Shown here: piece after piece, positions 28,041 through 37,250 of the stretch | How the letters are laid out: every line of letters starts with the position of its first letter | How positions within the stretch are numbered: position 1 is the stretch's first letter | Origin: CAWBRY01 sp963791295 | Lineage (GTDB): Bacteria; Bacteroidota; Bacteroidia; Chitinophagales; Chitinophagaceae | Assembly: GCA_963791295.1 (NCBI GenBank) | Contig: CAWBRY010000005.1 | Span: forward strand, 1 to 64,000 | Reading direction: 5' to 3' | DNA: 64,000 nucleotides | Made by a program: the position numbers and the translations under genes | Notes under the pieces: model-generated | The model's input: only the letters and a program-made list of their open reading frames with translations | Databases searched by the model: none | What the model was told of the DNA's origin: nothing

Positions 28041-28853
28041 ATGAACAGGATAATCACCTCTCTTTTTCTTTTCACTTCTCTCGCCGTTGGATGCTCAAAA
28101 AATGCTATAACGGGTCGTAACCAGTTCAAACTATTACCCGAATCACAATTGCAATCGATGGCGACGAGCGAATACCAAACATTCTTATCTACTAACAAAG
28201 TGGTCAATAGTTCGGCCAACCGCGATGCCGAAATGGTTCGTCGGGTAGGACTGCGCATCACGAAAGTGGTGAATGATTATTTTGCGCAAAAAGGACTTTC
28301 GAAAGAGCTCGAAGGATATAAATGGGAATATAATTTAGTTGATAATAAAGAAGTGAATGCGTGGTGTATGCCTGGAGGTAAGATCGTAGTGTATACTGGC
28401 CTGTTACCGTATACACAAAATGAAGCAGCCTTGGCAGTTGTGATGGGACATGAGGTTTCGCATGCGATTTTTAACCATGGTAATGAAAGGATGAGTATGT
28501 CCTTGGGCGCTTCTGCAGTACAATTGGGCCTTACCGTTGCCATGGCCAATAAACCTGCAGAAACCCGAAATCTTTTTTTAGGCGCGTTTGGCGCTGGCGC
28601 ACAAGTTGGTGTGTTACTACCTTTTTCGCGCAAACATGAATTGGAAGCAGATCATTGGGGATTGAACTGGGCTGCGATGGCGGGATATAATCCACAAGAA
28701 GCTATTCCTTTATGGGAGCGCATGGAACAAGCGGGTGGTGGTCAAAGGCCTCCGGAATTTTTGAGTACCCATCCAAGTGAAGGCAATCGAATTGCACAAT
28801 TAAAGAAATTAATGCCTGAAGCATTACAGTATTACAAGCCAATGAACAATTAA
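28041..28853 (+). CDS. M48 family metalloprotease lipoprotein
   Basis: 270 residues from ATG 28041, beginning with a lipoprotein signal (MNRIITSLFLFTSLAVGC; Cys18) that supports this start over codon 27990. It has the M48 zinc motif in VVMGHEVSHAIFNHG and the third ligand Glu in KHELEADHWGLNWAAMAGY, preceded by NAWCMPGGKIVVYTGLL. Homologous to LoiP/BepA/YcaL-type periplasmic proteases that degrade misassembled outer-membrane proteins, but without the TPR domain of BepA. The end is STHPSEGNRIAQLKKLMPEA. Confidence 0.92.
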   Translation: MNRIITSLFLFTSLAVGCSKNAITGRNQFKLLPESQLQSMATSEYQTFLSTNKVVNSSANRDAEMVRRVGLRITKVVNDYFAQKGLSKELEGYKWEYNLVDNKEVNAWCMPGGKIVVYTGLLPYTQNEAALAVVMGHEVSHAIFNHGNERMSMSLGASAVQLGLTVAMANKPAETRNLFLGAFGAGAQVGVLLPFSRKHELEADHWGLNWAAMAGYNPQEAIPLWERMEQAGGGQRPPEFLSTHPSEGNRIAQLKKLMPEALQYYKPMNN

Positions 28854-28873
28854 TTTTCTTGATTTTAGATAAG

Positions 28874-28910
28874 AATTCCGTTCAGATCTCCCTTTTGAGC
28901 GGAATTTTTC
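28874..28910 (+). terminator. Intrinsic terminator after the M48 lipoprotein gene
   Basis: Stem AATTCCGTTCA (28874-28884) pairs with TGAGCGGAATT (28896-28906), 11 pairs with one G-U, 11-base loop, then TTTC. It sits 20 bp after the stop codon. Confidence 0.7.
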
Positions 28911-28918
28911 TTTGATGA

Positions 28919-28952
28919 TTGTCATATCTACACTTTATTTTACATAACTTTG
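28919..28952 (+). promoter_or_regulatory. Probable promoter of the small conserved gene at 29022
   Basis: TTG at 28919-28921 and TAACTTTG at 28945-28952, spacer 23 bp. Expected leader about 60 nt. Confidence 0.45.
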
Positions 28953-29021
28953 CAATCCCTACTTTGAGAACTCTGTGAGCGACTTCGGTCCTCACTGGAA
29001 TCCTTAAAATAGTTTCCAAGT

Positions 29022-29468
29022 ATGTCACAAACGCTGTTTGAAAAATTGCAACTGGCAGACGAAAAGAATCTTTTAATTCAGGGTTTGCCTTCTTCTATTG
29101 AGAAACAATTCAACAAACTGTCCTTCGCCAAAAACATGACTCCGTTGCTAAAAACGCGCAAGATTGATTTTGCACTCGTTTTTGCTGTGAGCGAAAACCA
29201 ACTAAATGGTATTTTGAAGGACGTTATGCCATCCCTGAAAGAAAGTTCCAAGTTTTGGGTCGCTTACCCCAAAACCACTTCCAAAATTGCGACAGATCTC
29301 AACCGGGACCGTAGCTGGAATCGCCTGACTTCTGAGGGCTATGAAAGCATTCACCGGGTTGAATTAGACCATGTTTGGAGTGCCATGCGTTTTGTAAAAG
29401 GGGAGAACACGCGCGATGCCGATTTTCCTGTTACAAGAAAAAGGGAAGCACCTGCTATGGTTGACTAA
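29022..29468 (+). CDS. Small conserved protein, DUF3052-like
   Basis: 148 residues, no signal peptide. LQLADEKNLLIQGLPSSIEKQF, a middle DFALVFAVSENQLN and FWVAYPKTTSKIATDLNRD resemble DUF3052-type small proteins, in which a Lys-rich K-x-x-S/T segment precedes a conserved Arg/Asp. No catalytic motif is recognisable and the last about 30 residues are charged and probably disordered. It is a single gene between its own promoter and the terminator at 29491-29521. Confidence 0.6.
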   Translation: MSQTLFEKLQLADEKNLLIQGLPSSIEKQFNKLSFAKNMTPLLKTRKIDFALVFAVSENQLNGILKDVMPSLKESSKFWVAYPKTTSKIATDLNRDRSWNRLTSEGYESIHRVELDHVWSAMRFVKGENTRDADFPVTRKREAPAMVD

Positions 29469-29490
29469 TTGACCAGTTTTAAAATTATCG

Positions 29491-29521
29491 AGGTTTGTTG
29501 CGTAAGCAGCAAACCTTTTTT
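29491..29521 (+). terminator. Intrinsic terminator between the DUF3052-like and CYTH genes
   Basis: AGGTTTGTTGC (29491-29501), loop GTAA, GCAGCAAACCT (29506-29516), then TTTTTT: 11 pairs with one G-U wobble. It would separate the two genes, so the CYTH gene at 29549 depends on readthrough or a promoter not recognised here. Confidence 0.8.
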
Positions 29522-29548
29522 ATTTTCTTCCTGCTTATATTGCCTTCC

Positions 29549-30061
29549 ATGAGCTTTCTAAATGTTGAAATAAAAGCAAGATGCACAGCACCCGGACGCG
29601 TGCGCTCTTATCTGTCGGAGAAAGGAGCCGAGTTCAGAGGCAAAGACAATCAAACAGATACTTATTTTAACGTAGCAACGGGACGATTAAAGTTGCGTGA
29701 AGGGAATATCGAGAACAACCTCATCTATTATGAGCGGATGGACCAATTAACCGCAAAGAATTCCCGGTTCATGCTTGTTAAGGTGGATGACGCACAGGGA
29801 TTAAAAGATGTTCTATCCAAATCCATCGGAATTAAAATTGTGGTTCAAAAGAACCGGGAAATTTATTTTATCGACAATGTAAAGTTTCATATTGATGAAG
29901 TACCTGGCCTGGGATCATTTGTCGAGATCGAAGCGAGTAATCTGAACAGCGACCTGCCAGAAGAAAAGTTAAAGGAACAATGTGAATTTTATCAACAACA
30001 GCTGGGAATTTTGCCGGAAGATCTCCTGCAACTGTCTTACAGTGATATGATGCTGAAATAA
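29549..30061 (+). CDS. CYTH-domain protein (class IV adenylate cyclase/triphosphate tunnel family)
   Basis: 170 residues from ATG 29549 (MSFLNVEIKAR); the upstream in-frame TTG 29495 lies inside the terminator and is rejected. It shows the defining E-x-E-x-K-like strand NVEIKAR, then QTDTYFNVATGRLKLREG, YYERMD, VVQKNREIYFIDNVKFHIDEVPGLGSFVEIEA, the alternating charged tunnel residues that bind triphosphate. Activities in this family include class IV adenylate cyclase, thiamine triphosphatase and inorganic tripolyphosphatase; sequence alone does not separate them. Convergent with dnaG, 1 bp apart. Confidence 0.87.
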   Translation: MSFLNVEIKARCTAPGRVRSYLSEKGAEFRGKDNQTDTYFNVATGRLKLREGNIENNLIYYERMDQLTAKNSRFMLVKVDDAQGLKDVLSKSIGIKIVVQKNREIYFIDNVKFHIDEVPGLGSFVEIEASNLNSDLPEEKLKEQCEFYQQQLGILPEDLLQLSYSDMMLK

Positions 30062-30062
30062 T

Positions 30063-32096
30063 TTACTTAAGAATGACCGTACCCGTTTTTCTGCTTAATC
30101 CTACTTCCATTTGCTTGAGATGCTCATGAGTTTGGTGAAGCATATTGAATTCTTGCGTGCTGTGCTGTTTTTCCATGTCGAGCTGATTTTCCAGCAACAT
30201 TCTTTTGATCTTTCGCAATTTCAGGTAATTGATTGCTGATTCTACTTCTTCATTCGTTCGATCTATTTCTTCGTTGAGATAAGTCATCAATTTTTCCTTG
30301 TTTTCCACAGCTATCGTTTGGATAAAATCTTCATAGCTCTGCTCAAAGAGTTTTTTTTGATATCCACTGGCCTGGCTGAATTCCCTTTTCCAATGTTCGC
30401 TTTCTTCGTAGGGAAAATTCAGCAACGAAACAGCGAGAGCGCTCAGCTTGGGATCGGCATGATAGATAAAATAGTTTTTATTTGCCAGCGTCGGGTTTTC
30501 ATCCAGAACTTCTTTATAGCTATTGATCAATTTGATCACCTCCGGGTTGTCGATCAACGTCTCGTCTACCATTTCTTCAAATACATAGTGCGCAATTAAC
30601 CGTGTGTCATCCCAAAACTTAGAACCGTGCTCCAGTAAAATTCTGGCCACTTCTCGTTCCTGCAATTCATCCTTGAATAATAAATAGAAAGTGGAATCGT
30701 CGTAGCCTGCCGCTTCCGCCTGAAGAGCATTTTCTTCTTGTTGACGGGTGTCCAGGGACGGTTGCTTTCTTTCCAGCGTGGCAATTCGGTCACGAATGAA
30801 TTTATTGACCAGTGTATGCAAACCGCCTTCATCTATTTTTAATATTTCCGCGCACTGTTGAATATAGTCCTGCTGTTTTGTAAAATCCTCCGCCTTGTTT
30901 ATCCGGGATATGGTTTCTGCAATTTGGTTAACCACTTCCGCCTTTCGATTGGAATCAGTTCCTGCATCTTTCAAGGCTACTTCCAGTTGAAACAGGATAA
31001 AATCCTTTTTATTTTTTTCAACGAACTCGCGAAAACCGGAGGCGCCCACTTTGTTGATGTAGCTGTCGGGATCTTCATTGCCGGGTATCAGTACCAGTTT
31101 GACCTGCAGACCTTCTTCCAGGGCCATGTCGAGACCTCTCAAGGCCGCTTTAATACCGGCAGGGTCCCCATCATAAATGATCGTCAGATTATTGGTGTAT
31201 TTTTTTACCAGCCGCAGTTGCTCATTTGTCAGCGACGTACCTCCCGAAGCCACTACATTTTCAATCCCCGATTGATGGAGCGAGATCACATCCGTATATC
31301 CTTCCACCAGCAAACATTCATCAGCTTTATCGATAGCCATACGGGCTAACCAGGAGCCGTACAAGATTCGGCTTTTGATATAGATTTCGTTCTCTGGGGT
31401 GTTGATATATTTCGGAGCCCGGTCATTACTTTTCAATACCCTCGCCCCGAATCCCAATACCTTCCCACTGTGGTTGTGGACGGGGAATATGATTCGGCCT
31501 CTGTAATTATCAATCAACTGATCATTACGGTTCACCACAAGCCCCGTCCTAATTAATAGATCCGGGTTAAATTGTTTCGCGATTGCTTCTTTCGCAAAGG
31601 CATCCCGTTGTTCGGGAGAATAGCCCAATTGAAATTTCCGGATGACCTCCTCCCGGAATCCTCTCTCCTTTAAATAGCTCAAGCCAATATCCTGTCCTTC
31701 CTCTGTTTGAAAAAGAATGCGCGAAAAAAACTGTTGGGCAAATTGATTGATGATGTAGAGACTATCGGCGGTTTGGACTTGCTGTCGTTGCTCGTCCGTT
31801 GCGAATGTCTCTTCCACTTCCACATTATATTTATTAGCCAACCATTTCAACGCGTCGACATAACTATATTTTTCGTGTTCCATCAGAAAGCTGATGCTGT
31901 TGCCACTGCGCCCGCATCCAAAACACTTATATATTTCCTTGGTTGGTGAAACGGTAAATGAGGGTGTTTTCTCATTATGGAAAGGGCAAAGGCCAATCCA
32001 GTTGGCGCCTCTTTTTTTAAGCTTCACAAAACCCCCGACAATATCGATGATGTCAATCCTGCTAAGGATTTGCTGTATGGTTTGGGGGGAGATCAT
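30063..32096 (-). CDS. dnaG: DNA primase
   Basis: 677 residues. DnaG makes RNA primers at the replication fork. Domain order: CHC2 zinc-binding domain (Cys37, His40, Cys58, Cys61), RNA-polymerase domain (YLKERGF, GRIIFPVHNHSGKVLGFGAR), TOPRIM (LVEGYTDVISLHQSG with metal Glu, and IIYDGDPAGIKAALRG with the two Asp), then a C-terminal helical helicase-interaction region (about 430-677), longer and less conserved than E. coli. It is a single gene here, not the rpsU-dnaG-rpoD operon of Proteobacteria. Confidence 0.96.
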   Translation of the reverse strand: MISPQTIQQILSRIDIIDIVGGFVKLKKRGANWIGLCPFHNEKTPSFTVSPTKEIYKCFGCGRSGNSISFLMEHEKYSYVDALKWLANKYNVEVEETFATDEQRQQVQTADSLYIINQFAQQFFSRILFQTEEGQDIGLSYLKERGFREEVIRKFQLGYSPEQRDAFAKEAIAKQFNPDLLIRTGLVVNRNDQLIDNYRGRIIFPVHNHSGKVLGFGARVLKSNDRAPKYINTPENEIYIKSRILYGSWLARMAIDKADECLLVEGYTDVISLHQSGIENVVASGGTSLTNEQLRLVKKYTNNLTIIYDGDPAGIKAALRGLDMALEEGLQVKLVLIPGNEDPDSYINKVGASGFREFVEKNKKDFILFQLEVALKDAGTDSNRKAEVVNQIAETISRINKAEDFTKQQDYIQQCAEILKIDEGGLHTLVNKFIRDRIATLERKQPSLDTRQQEENALQAEAAGYDDSTFYLLFKDELQEREVARILLEHGSKFWDDTRLIAHYVFEEMVDETLIDNPEVIKLINSYKEVLDENPTLANKNYFIYHADPKLSALAVSLLNFPYEESEHWKREFSQASGYQKKLFEQSYEDFIQTIAVENKEKLMTYLNEEIDRTNEEVESAINYLKLRKIKRMLLENQLDMEKQHSTQEFNMLHQTHEHLKQMEVGLSRKTGTVILK

Positions 32097-32207
32097 TTTT
32101 GCAATATCCGATCTTTTTCATTCACGACAAAAGTCTTAACTTAACAATAATTCCCAGGCATTGCCCAGATCTTCTTAAATCATCCCAAAACTTTTAAATA
32201 CTTGTTC

Positions 32208-33431
32208 ATGAGAACCAAAACTGGACTGCTGCTGTTGCTAATGCTATCAGCCAACCTTTCTTTTGCCCAGCCCTCCGACGCCGAGATCAGAAAACAAATT
32301 ACCAATGACGGAACAAAATCAATAAAGTTCACCAAATCCACCGGCACGCGCCAATGGAATAAAGACATTGGAAATTGGGAATGGGTGAGAGGTGTTGAAG
32401 TAACCCGGAAAAGTGAGTATCCCGGTATCGATCTCCTGGTAACAGGAGATGTGGTTTATCAGTACACCGGAGTAGGGAAGTATAGTTACTGGAAGTTTAG
32501 AACGATCAGTAACCAGTACTTTGGACTTCCAAATCCCAACCAAAAGGAAATAGATGAGGTCATCAGTAAGAATTGGGAAAGATTTTACGGCTATTATTAT
32601 GAAGTGATCACCAAACTATGGGCCGCGCCAGCATTGGCCAACGAACCGCAATGGACCTGGCACAATCCGAATTCCGTTGAATTCAAAATGAAAATTAAGT
32701 TCGATCAGATCATCCGCGGTAAGGGAATAGAAACGGCAGAAGGAATTTGGAATGTCAGGCTGTACCGTGACGATCCCAAAGGGCAATGGAAAAAGATGAT
32801 AGCATCGCGAAGCCAGGAGGCCGATGATATAAAAGTAATCGGGATGCAATCATATACTCCGCAGCAGTTGCAGGATTTTGAAAAACAAACATTAAAGTAT
32901 ACGATGGCGGAGCAAATTGCGCAAAAGGATGCAGACGCTCTTTCTAAAACGATCACCGTTCCGGAGTTTAACCGTGCCGAGCAACTCTTTCAATTTGTCC
33001 ATGATATCTTGCGCAATGGCGATCCGGAGAAATTCAGGGCAGTCATGCTTCAGGTGATGGCTCCCGGCTTCTTTGTGGAAGGGAGCAAGGTGCAATTGAG
33101 CGATCAGGAGGAGCAAAACCTTCAAAATGTGATTACTGCTGCTTATAACAATAAGGCTACCTACAAGCAAATGTATTGTCAAAACCCGGAGATGAAGGTG
33201 GAACGATGGGGAAACAGCAATACTAAAAAAACGATTACCATCTCCGCACTGGTGAATAATTGTAATACACAGTTCATTATTGACCAGGTGAACATGGGTT
33301 ATAAAGAAGGAGTGCCGCAAACCAAATTGAGAATATTATCCTATGGTATTTATGTGCGACAGGACAACGATGCTATTGATTATATCAATTCTTTCAGCGA
33401 CCGCAAGAAGATCTGTCCGAGTGATTTATAA
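32208..33431 (+). CDS. Exported protein of unknown function
   Basis: 407 residues. ATG 32208 gives a signal peptide (MRTKTGLLLLLMLSANLSFAQ). The mature part begins with a conserved-looking block (IRKQITNDGTKSIKFT, WEWVRGVEVTRKSEYPGIDLLVTGDVVYQYT), rich in Trp and Tyr, then a K/R/Q-rich region and a C-terminal half with two Cys in QMYCQNPE and NNCNTQF that might form a disulfide. No catalytic motif, lipobox or T9SS sorting domain is present. I do not recognise a family. Monocistronic, divergent from dnaG. Confidence 0.75.
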   Translation: MRTKTGLLLLLMLSANLSFAQPSDAEIRKQITNDGTKSIKFTKSTGTRQWNKDIGNWEWVRGVEVTRKSEYPGIDLLVTGDVVYQYTGVGKYSYWKFRTISNQYFGLPNPNQKEIDEVISKNWERFYGYYYEVITKLWAAPALANEPQWTWHNPNSVEFKMKIKFDQIIRGKGIETAEGIWNVRLYRDDPKGQWKKMIASRSQEADDIKVIGMQSYTPQQLQDFEKQTLKYTMAEQIAQKDADALSKTITVPEFNRAEQLFQFVHDILRNGDPEKFRAVMLQVMAPGFFVEGSKVQLSDQEEQNLQNVITAAYNNKATYKQMYCQNPEMKVERWGNSNTKKTITISALVNNCNTQFIIDQVNMGYKEGVPQTKLRILSYGIYVRQDNDAIDYINSFSDRKKICPSDL

Positions 33432-33571
33432 CGAAAATTCACTTGGGCAAAACACGAACAAGATGTGCAAAAAAAACCTAGATTTTCCCAAAAAAGAGTT
33501 TTAAATTAGATATCAATCCGTCCTCTGCGAAGACAGTCAAATCGATTTCTTCACTCCTAATCTTTAAAGCC

Positions 33572-33952
33572 ATGGTTCAGGTAGACATCTCACAGCTCTC
33601 CCGGGAGTGCAATCTCTGGAGAGATAAACTGCGTTCGTACCGCGACGAGTTTACACAGAGCGAAGCCAAACTCCGACAAGCTGCCAGCAAGCCACTCTCC
33701 AAAGACCAACTCCAGGACGTCGAACACTTTCACAACCAGTTTCACATTCAACTCATCAACATTCACGATTTAAAACAAGGCATCAAAGTTCATGACCGAA
33801 AAATGACCTTTGAAAAAACTGCCTTTAATGGTTCTGCTAATGAAGACAGCTTTAGCCGCCATGATTCCCTGTTGAAAGAGTATGAAGGGCTCGAACAACG
33901 CCTCCAGGAGTTGCGTGATGAATTTCACGATTTTCTAGACCAGATGAAATAG
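33572..33952 (+). CDS. Small coiled-coil protein of unknown function
   Basis: 126 residues, highly charged and almost entirely helical, with heptad-like stretches at the N-terminus (LSRECNLWRDKLRSYRDEF) and C-terminus (LLKEYEGLEQRLQELRDEFHDFLDQM). No signal peptide. It lies 47 bp upstream of the EF-G paralogue on the same strand and may be cotranscribed, which hints at a stress or ribosome-related role, but there is no direct evidence. Family not recognised. Confidence 0.75.
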   Translation: MVQVDISQLSRECNLWRDKLRSYRDEFTQSEAKLRQAASKPLSKDQLQDVEHFHNQFHIQLINIHDLKQGIKVHDRKMTFEKTAFNGSANEDSFSRHDSLLKEYEGLEQRLQELRDEFHDFLDQMK

Positions 33953-33999
33953 TTTTCAGAAGCCAATTCCAACGGTTCTACCAACAAAAAACAATTGCC

Positions 34000-36135
34000 A
34001 TGCCTGAATTTGATACCTCACACGTAAAAAATATCGTCTTGCTCGGCCACGCCGGCTCGGGTAAGACCACTCTAGCGGAATGCATGCTATATGAAGCAGG
34101 GATCATAAATCGCCACGGCAGCATTGCCGAACGAAATACGACCGGAGATTACCACGAACTTGAACAGGAACGTGGTAATTCTATTTTTAGCAAGCTCCTT
34201 CACACCAAATGGCGGGGATACAAGATCAATATCCTGGATACTCCAGGCTACGATGATTTTGTCGGAGAAGTGATCTCCGCGCTGAGAGTTGCGGATACAG
34301 GTGTGATGTTGATCAATGCAGTAATGGGTGTGGAAGTCGGCACCGATATCATTTGGGAATATACCGAGAAATTCAAGACACCAATGATCTTCGCCGTGAA
34401 TAAGTTGGACGATGATAATGCCGACTATGATAAAACTGTACGCGAAGCCAAGGCTCATTTCGGAAATAAAATAGTGGTCGTTCAGTACCCTCGGCAAACG
34501 GGTGCAGGCTTCCACGAGATCGTCGATGTATTGCGAATGACCATGTACAAATTCAAGGACAATGGAGGCAAACCCGAGAAGATGCCCATACCCGATGAAG
34601 AAAAGGCAAGAGCCGACGACTTGCACAAGGAACTTATCGAAGCAGTTGCCAGCAACGATGAAAACCTGATGGAAAAATATTTTGATAAAGGAGAGCTGGA
34701 AGAAGATGATCTGAAAATGGGTATGAAAAAAGCCATGATCGCCCATGATCTGTTCCCGTTGTTTTGCTTATCAGCCGAGCGCAATATGGGTAGCGGTAGA
34801 TTAATGGGTTTCATTGATAATGTTTGTCCGAGTGCGAATGAAATGCCGCCCCAGGTTACCAAGAACGGAGAAAAACTGACATGCGATGCCTCCGGCCCCG
34901 CTTGCATTTTTATTTATAAAACTATTTCTGAACCGCATGTAGGAGAGATGTCATTCTTTAAAGTCTATTCCGGTACGATCAAGAGTGGAATGGAACTGGA
35001 GAATGAAACCACTGGTGTTACGGAAAAGATCAATCAATTATTTCTTGTCGAGGGGAATAAGCGATCGCCCATCAATGAGCTCATTGCCGGAGATATTGGA
35101 GCTACACTGAAATTGAGAAATACACACGTCAACAATACATTGCATATAAAGGGTAGAAATTATGAACTGCCTCCGATTCAATTTCCTCCAAAAAATATGA
35201 CTGTTGCCATTGAAACACTTAAAAAAGGGGAGGAAGAAAAATTATCTCACGCGCTTCATCAGTTGAGGGAGGAAGATCCGACCCTGATCGTGGAGGTATC
35301 TCAGGAATTAAAGCAGACTTTGATCCATTGCCTGGGCGACATGCAATTGGCGGTAGCCAAATGGAAGATTGAACACCAGCACAAATTGGAAGTGAAATTT
35401 GTGAAACCAAAGATCGCATACCGGGAAACGATCCGAAAAATGGCAGATGCCAGCTACCGGCACAAGAAACAAAGTGGCGGCGCAGGACAATTTGGAGAAG
35501 TATACATGCAAATTGAACCCTGGCATGAAGGAATGCCCGAGCCAAAAGACTTAACGGTGAGGAACCGTGACGTTCACAATCTCGATTGGGGTGGTAAGCT
35601 CGTATTTTATAATTGTATAGTTGGGGGAGCGATTGATACTCGTTTCCTTCCCTCCATATTAAAAGGAGTGATGGAAAAAATGCAAAACGGACCGCTTACC
35701 GGATCTTATGCTCGCGATATTCGCGTATGCGTATATGATGGCAAAATGCATCCGGTTGATAGCAATGACATATCCTTTAAGATTGCAGGACTGCAAGCAT
35801 TCCGACAGGCATTCCAGCAAGCAGATCCGCAATTGCTGGAACCAGTCTATCACGTGGAGGTTTTATGTCCCGATGATCTTACCGGCGCCGTTATGGGTGA
35901 CCTGCAAAGCCGAAGAGCTATTGTGGAGGGCATTGATTCGGAAGGCCATTTTCAAAAGGTGATCGCTAAAGTTCCCCTGGCGGAGATGAATGGATATTCT
36001 TCCTCGCTGCGTTCGATTACTCAAGGCAGAGCGAAATTTCAAATGAGTTACCTGGGCTATGAACCGGTGCCTTTTGAATTGCAGCGTAAACTGATTGATG
36101 AATATAGCAAGGCCTCGAAGGAAGAACTGGTTTGA
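34000..36135 (+). CDS. Elongation factor G paralogue (EF-G2 type)
   Basis: 711 residues with the whole EF-G domain series: GTPase (P-loop GHAGSGKTT, NKLD), domain II, III, IV and V. It differs from canonical FusA at key places. Switch I reads EQERGNSIFS instead of EQERGITI. G3 reads DTPGYDDF instead of DTPGHVDF, so the catalytic His is Tyr. A G4 NKLDDDNADYD is present. A Bacteroides EF-G paralogue lacking GTPase activity has been reported to support translation in starvation, and this looks like the same class. Not a TetQ/TetM ribosome-protection protein, whose N-terminal consensus differs. Confidence 0.88.
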   Translation: MPEFDTSHVKNIVLLGHAGSGKTTLAECMLYEAGIINRHGSIAERNTTGDYHELEQERGNSIFSKLLHTKWRGYKINILDTPGYDDFVGEVISALRVADTGVMLINAVMGVEVGTDIIWEYTEKFKTPMIFAVNKLDDDNADYDKTVREAKAHFGNKIVVVQYPRQTGAGFHEIVDVLRMTMYKFKDNGGKPEKMPIPDEEKARADDLHKELIEAVASNDENLMEKYFDKGELEEDDLKMGMKKAMIAHDLFPLFCLSAERNMGSGRLMGFIDNVCPSANEMPPQVTKNGEKLTCDASGPACIFIYKTISEPHVGEMSFFKVYSGTIKSGMELENETTGVTEKINQLFLVEGNKRSPINELIAGDIGATLKLRNTHVNNTLHIKGRNYELPPIQFPPKNMTVAIETLKKGEEEKLSHALHQLREEDPTLIVEVSQELKQTLIHCLGDMQLAVAKWKIEHQHKLEVKFVKPKIAYRETIRKMADASYRHKKQSGGAGQFGEVYMQIEPWHEGMPEPKDLTVRNRDVHNLDWGGKLVFYNCIVGGAIDTRFLPSILKGVMEKMQNGPLTGSYARDIRVCVYDGKMHPVDSNDISFKIAGLQAFRQAFQQADPQLLEPVYHVEVLCPDDLTGAVMGDLQSRRAIVEGIDSEGHFQKVIAKVPLAEMNGYSSSLRSITQGRAKFQMSYLGYEPVPFELQRKLIDEYSKASKEELV

Positions 36136-37124
36136 TTACAACTTGTTTCTTACAGCTGTAACAACCCACTTTATCGCACTGATCACCAATTCGGGTTCTT
36201 CGAGATGTATTTCGTGGCCGCTTTTAGTTGTGATAATATGCTTGCTATTGGATGAGAGAACTGACATTTTTTCTTTTTGCTCCAATTTCTCCATCCATAT
36301 AGCCTTCATAGAGCTATCTGCCTTTTCTGCAAACACATTCATTCCGCTGGTTACTACATAAAGTGGCTTGCTACCCATAGAATAAGTAGAGTCTGCAAAT
36401 AATTTCTCAAACTCCTCAGCCCAATAGTTTCCATTATCCGCCAGAAGGATCTTTGGTTGACTCAGAGCCCAGATTCTTGCTTGCTGGTATTTTATGGGCA
36501 ACCTGTCAAACGGCGGGTCTACCTTGGGCTGCCCGGTCATTTTCCAAATTTCCTCAAGGTCTTTTATGGAGGAACGCGGGTCAGAGAATCCGGTCTGTCC
36601 TTGATGCCTGGAATATCCCGATGCTGACTTAGATCACGCAAGCGCACAATCTTATTATTAATGAATAAGGTGCCGTCCTCGGAAGTGGCATCAATCAATA
36701 CCATTCCTTTTACTTCCTGAGGATATTTTTTTTCATAAAACCGGGCAATGATCCCTCCCAACGAATGGCCCACCATGACATATGGCGGTTTGATTCCGGC
36801 ACGCTGGAGTAAGGTATGTAACTCGTAAACGTCCTGGTCAAAGGTCCGTGGTTCGGGGCCTGGATCACTCCAGCCCAGGGAAGGCCGATCATAGCTACAC
36901 ACTTGTGTGAATTTGGATATCTCAGCTACTATTAAAGCCCAATCCAGGGAAAATGCCTGTGATCCGGCGATCAGCACAACCGTCGGAGTTCCCTTACCCC
37001 TTGTATCAATATGTAAGCGATAACCGCCAATGTCTACTAGTTTACCGGTGGGTGAGGGGTTCTGCTGGGAAAATAATCCTGCATAGATCGCTAGCGCACC
37101 GAAAAGCAAAAGATTTTTTTTCAT
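36136..37124 (-). pseudogene. Exported alpha/beta hydrolase, split by one frameshift
   Basis: The ATG at 37124 gives a signal peptide (MKKNLLLFGALAIYAGLFSQ). The first frame continues to a stop near 36564, with HG-like PTVVLIAGSQ, VCSYDRPSLGWSDPG and the nucleophile elbow MVGHSLGGIIARFY. The second frame (to 36136) carries the rest, with LYVVTSGMNVFAEKAD and the late His in ITTKSGHEIHLEEP. Reading through at about 36573 with one added base gives SLTR, then SSIKDLEEIWKMTG, joining the halves into one about 328-residue protein with Ser and His, and Asp perhaps in VLIDAT. An assembly indel is the simplest reason; a true mutation is possible. Confidence 0.8.
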
Positions 37125-37154
37125 ATCTATGAAATTTGATTGAGGGCAGAGAAC

Positions 37155-37170
37155 TACGATAACTATCGTA
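37155..37170. repeat. Short inverted repeat upstream of the alpha/beta hydrolase
   Basis: TACGAT-AACT-ATCGTA, between the hydrolase start (37124) and the end of the AraC gene (37251). A related half-site pair (TATCGT, ACGATA) occurs at 53331-53348. It might be an operator, but six-base arms can arise by chance. Confidence 0.3.
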
Positions 37171-37250
37171 ATTAAGCTCACTCAAATTTAATTCAATACC
37201 TGTAGTGATAGCAATCCTTAATTAATCCATTTGTCTTTTCTTAGCTGAAA

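Noticed and set aside
34000..36135. Tetracycline ribosomal-protection protein
   Set aside because: Domain layout is shared, but the N-terminal motifs and length fit the EF-G2 paralogue and not TetM or TetQ.
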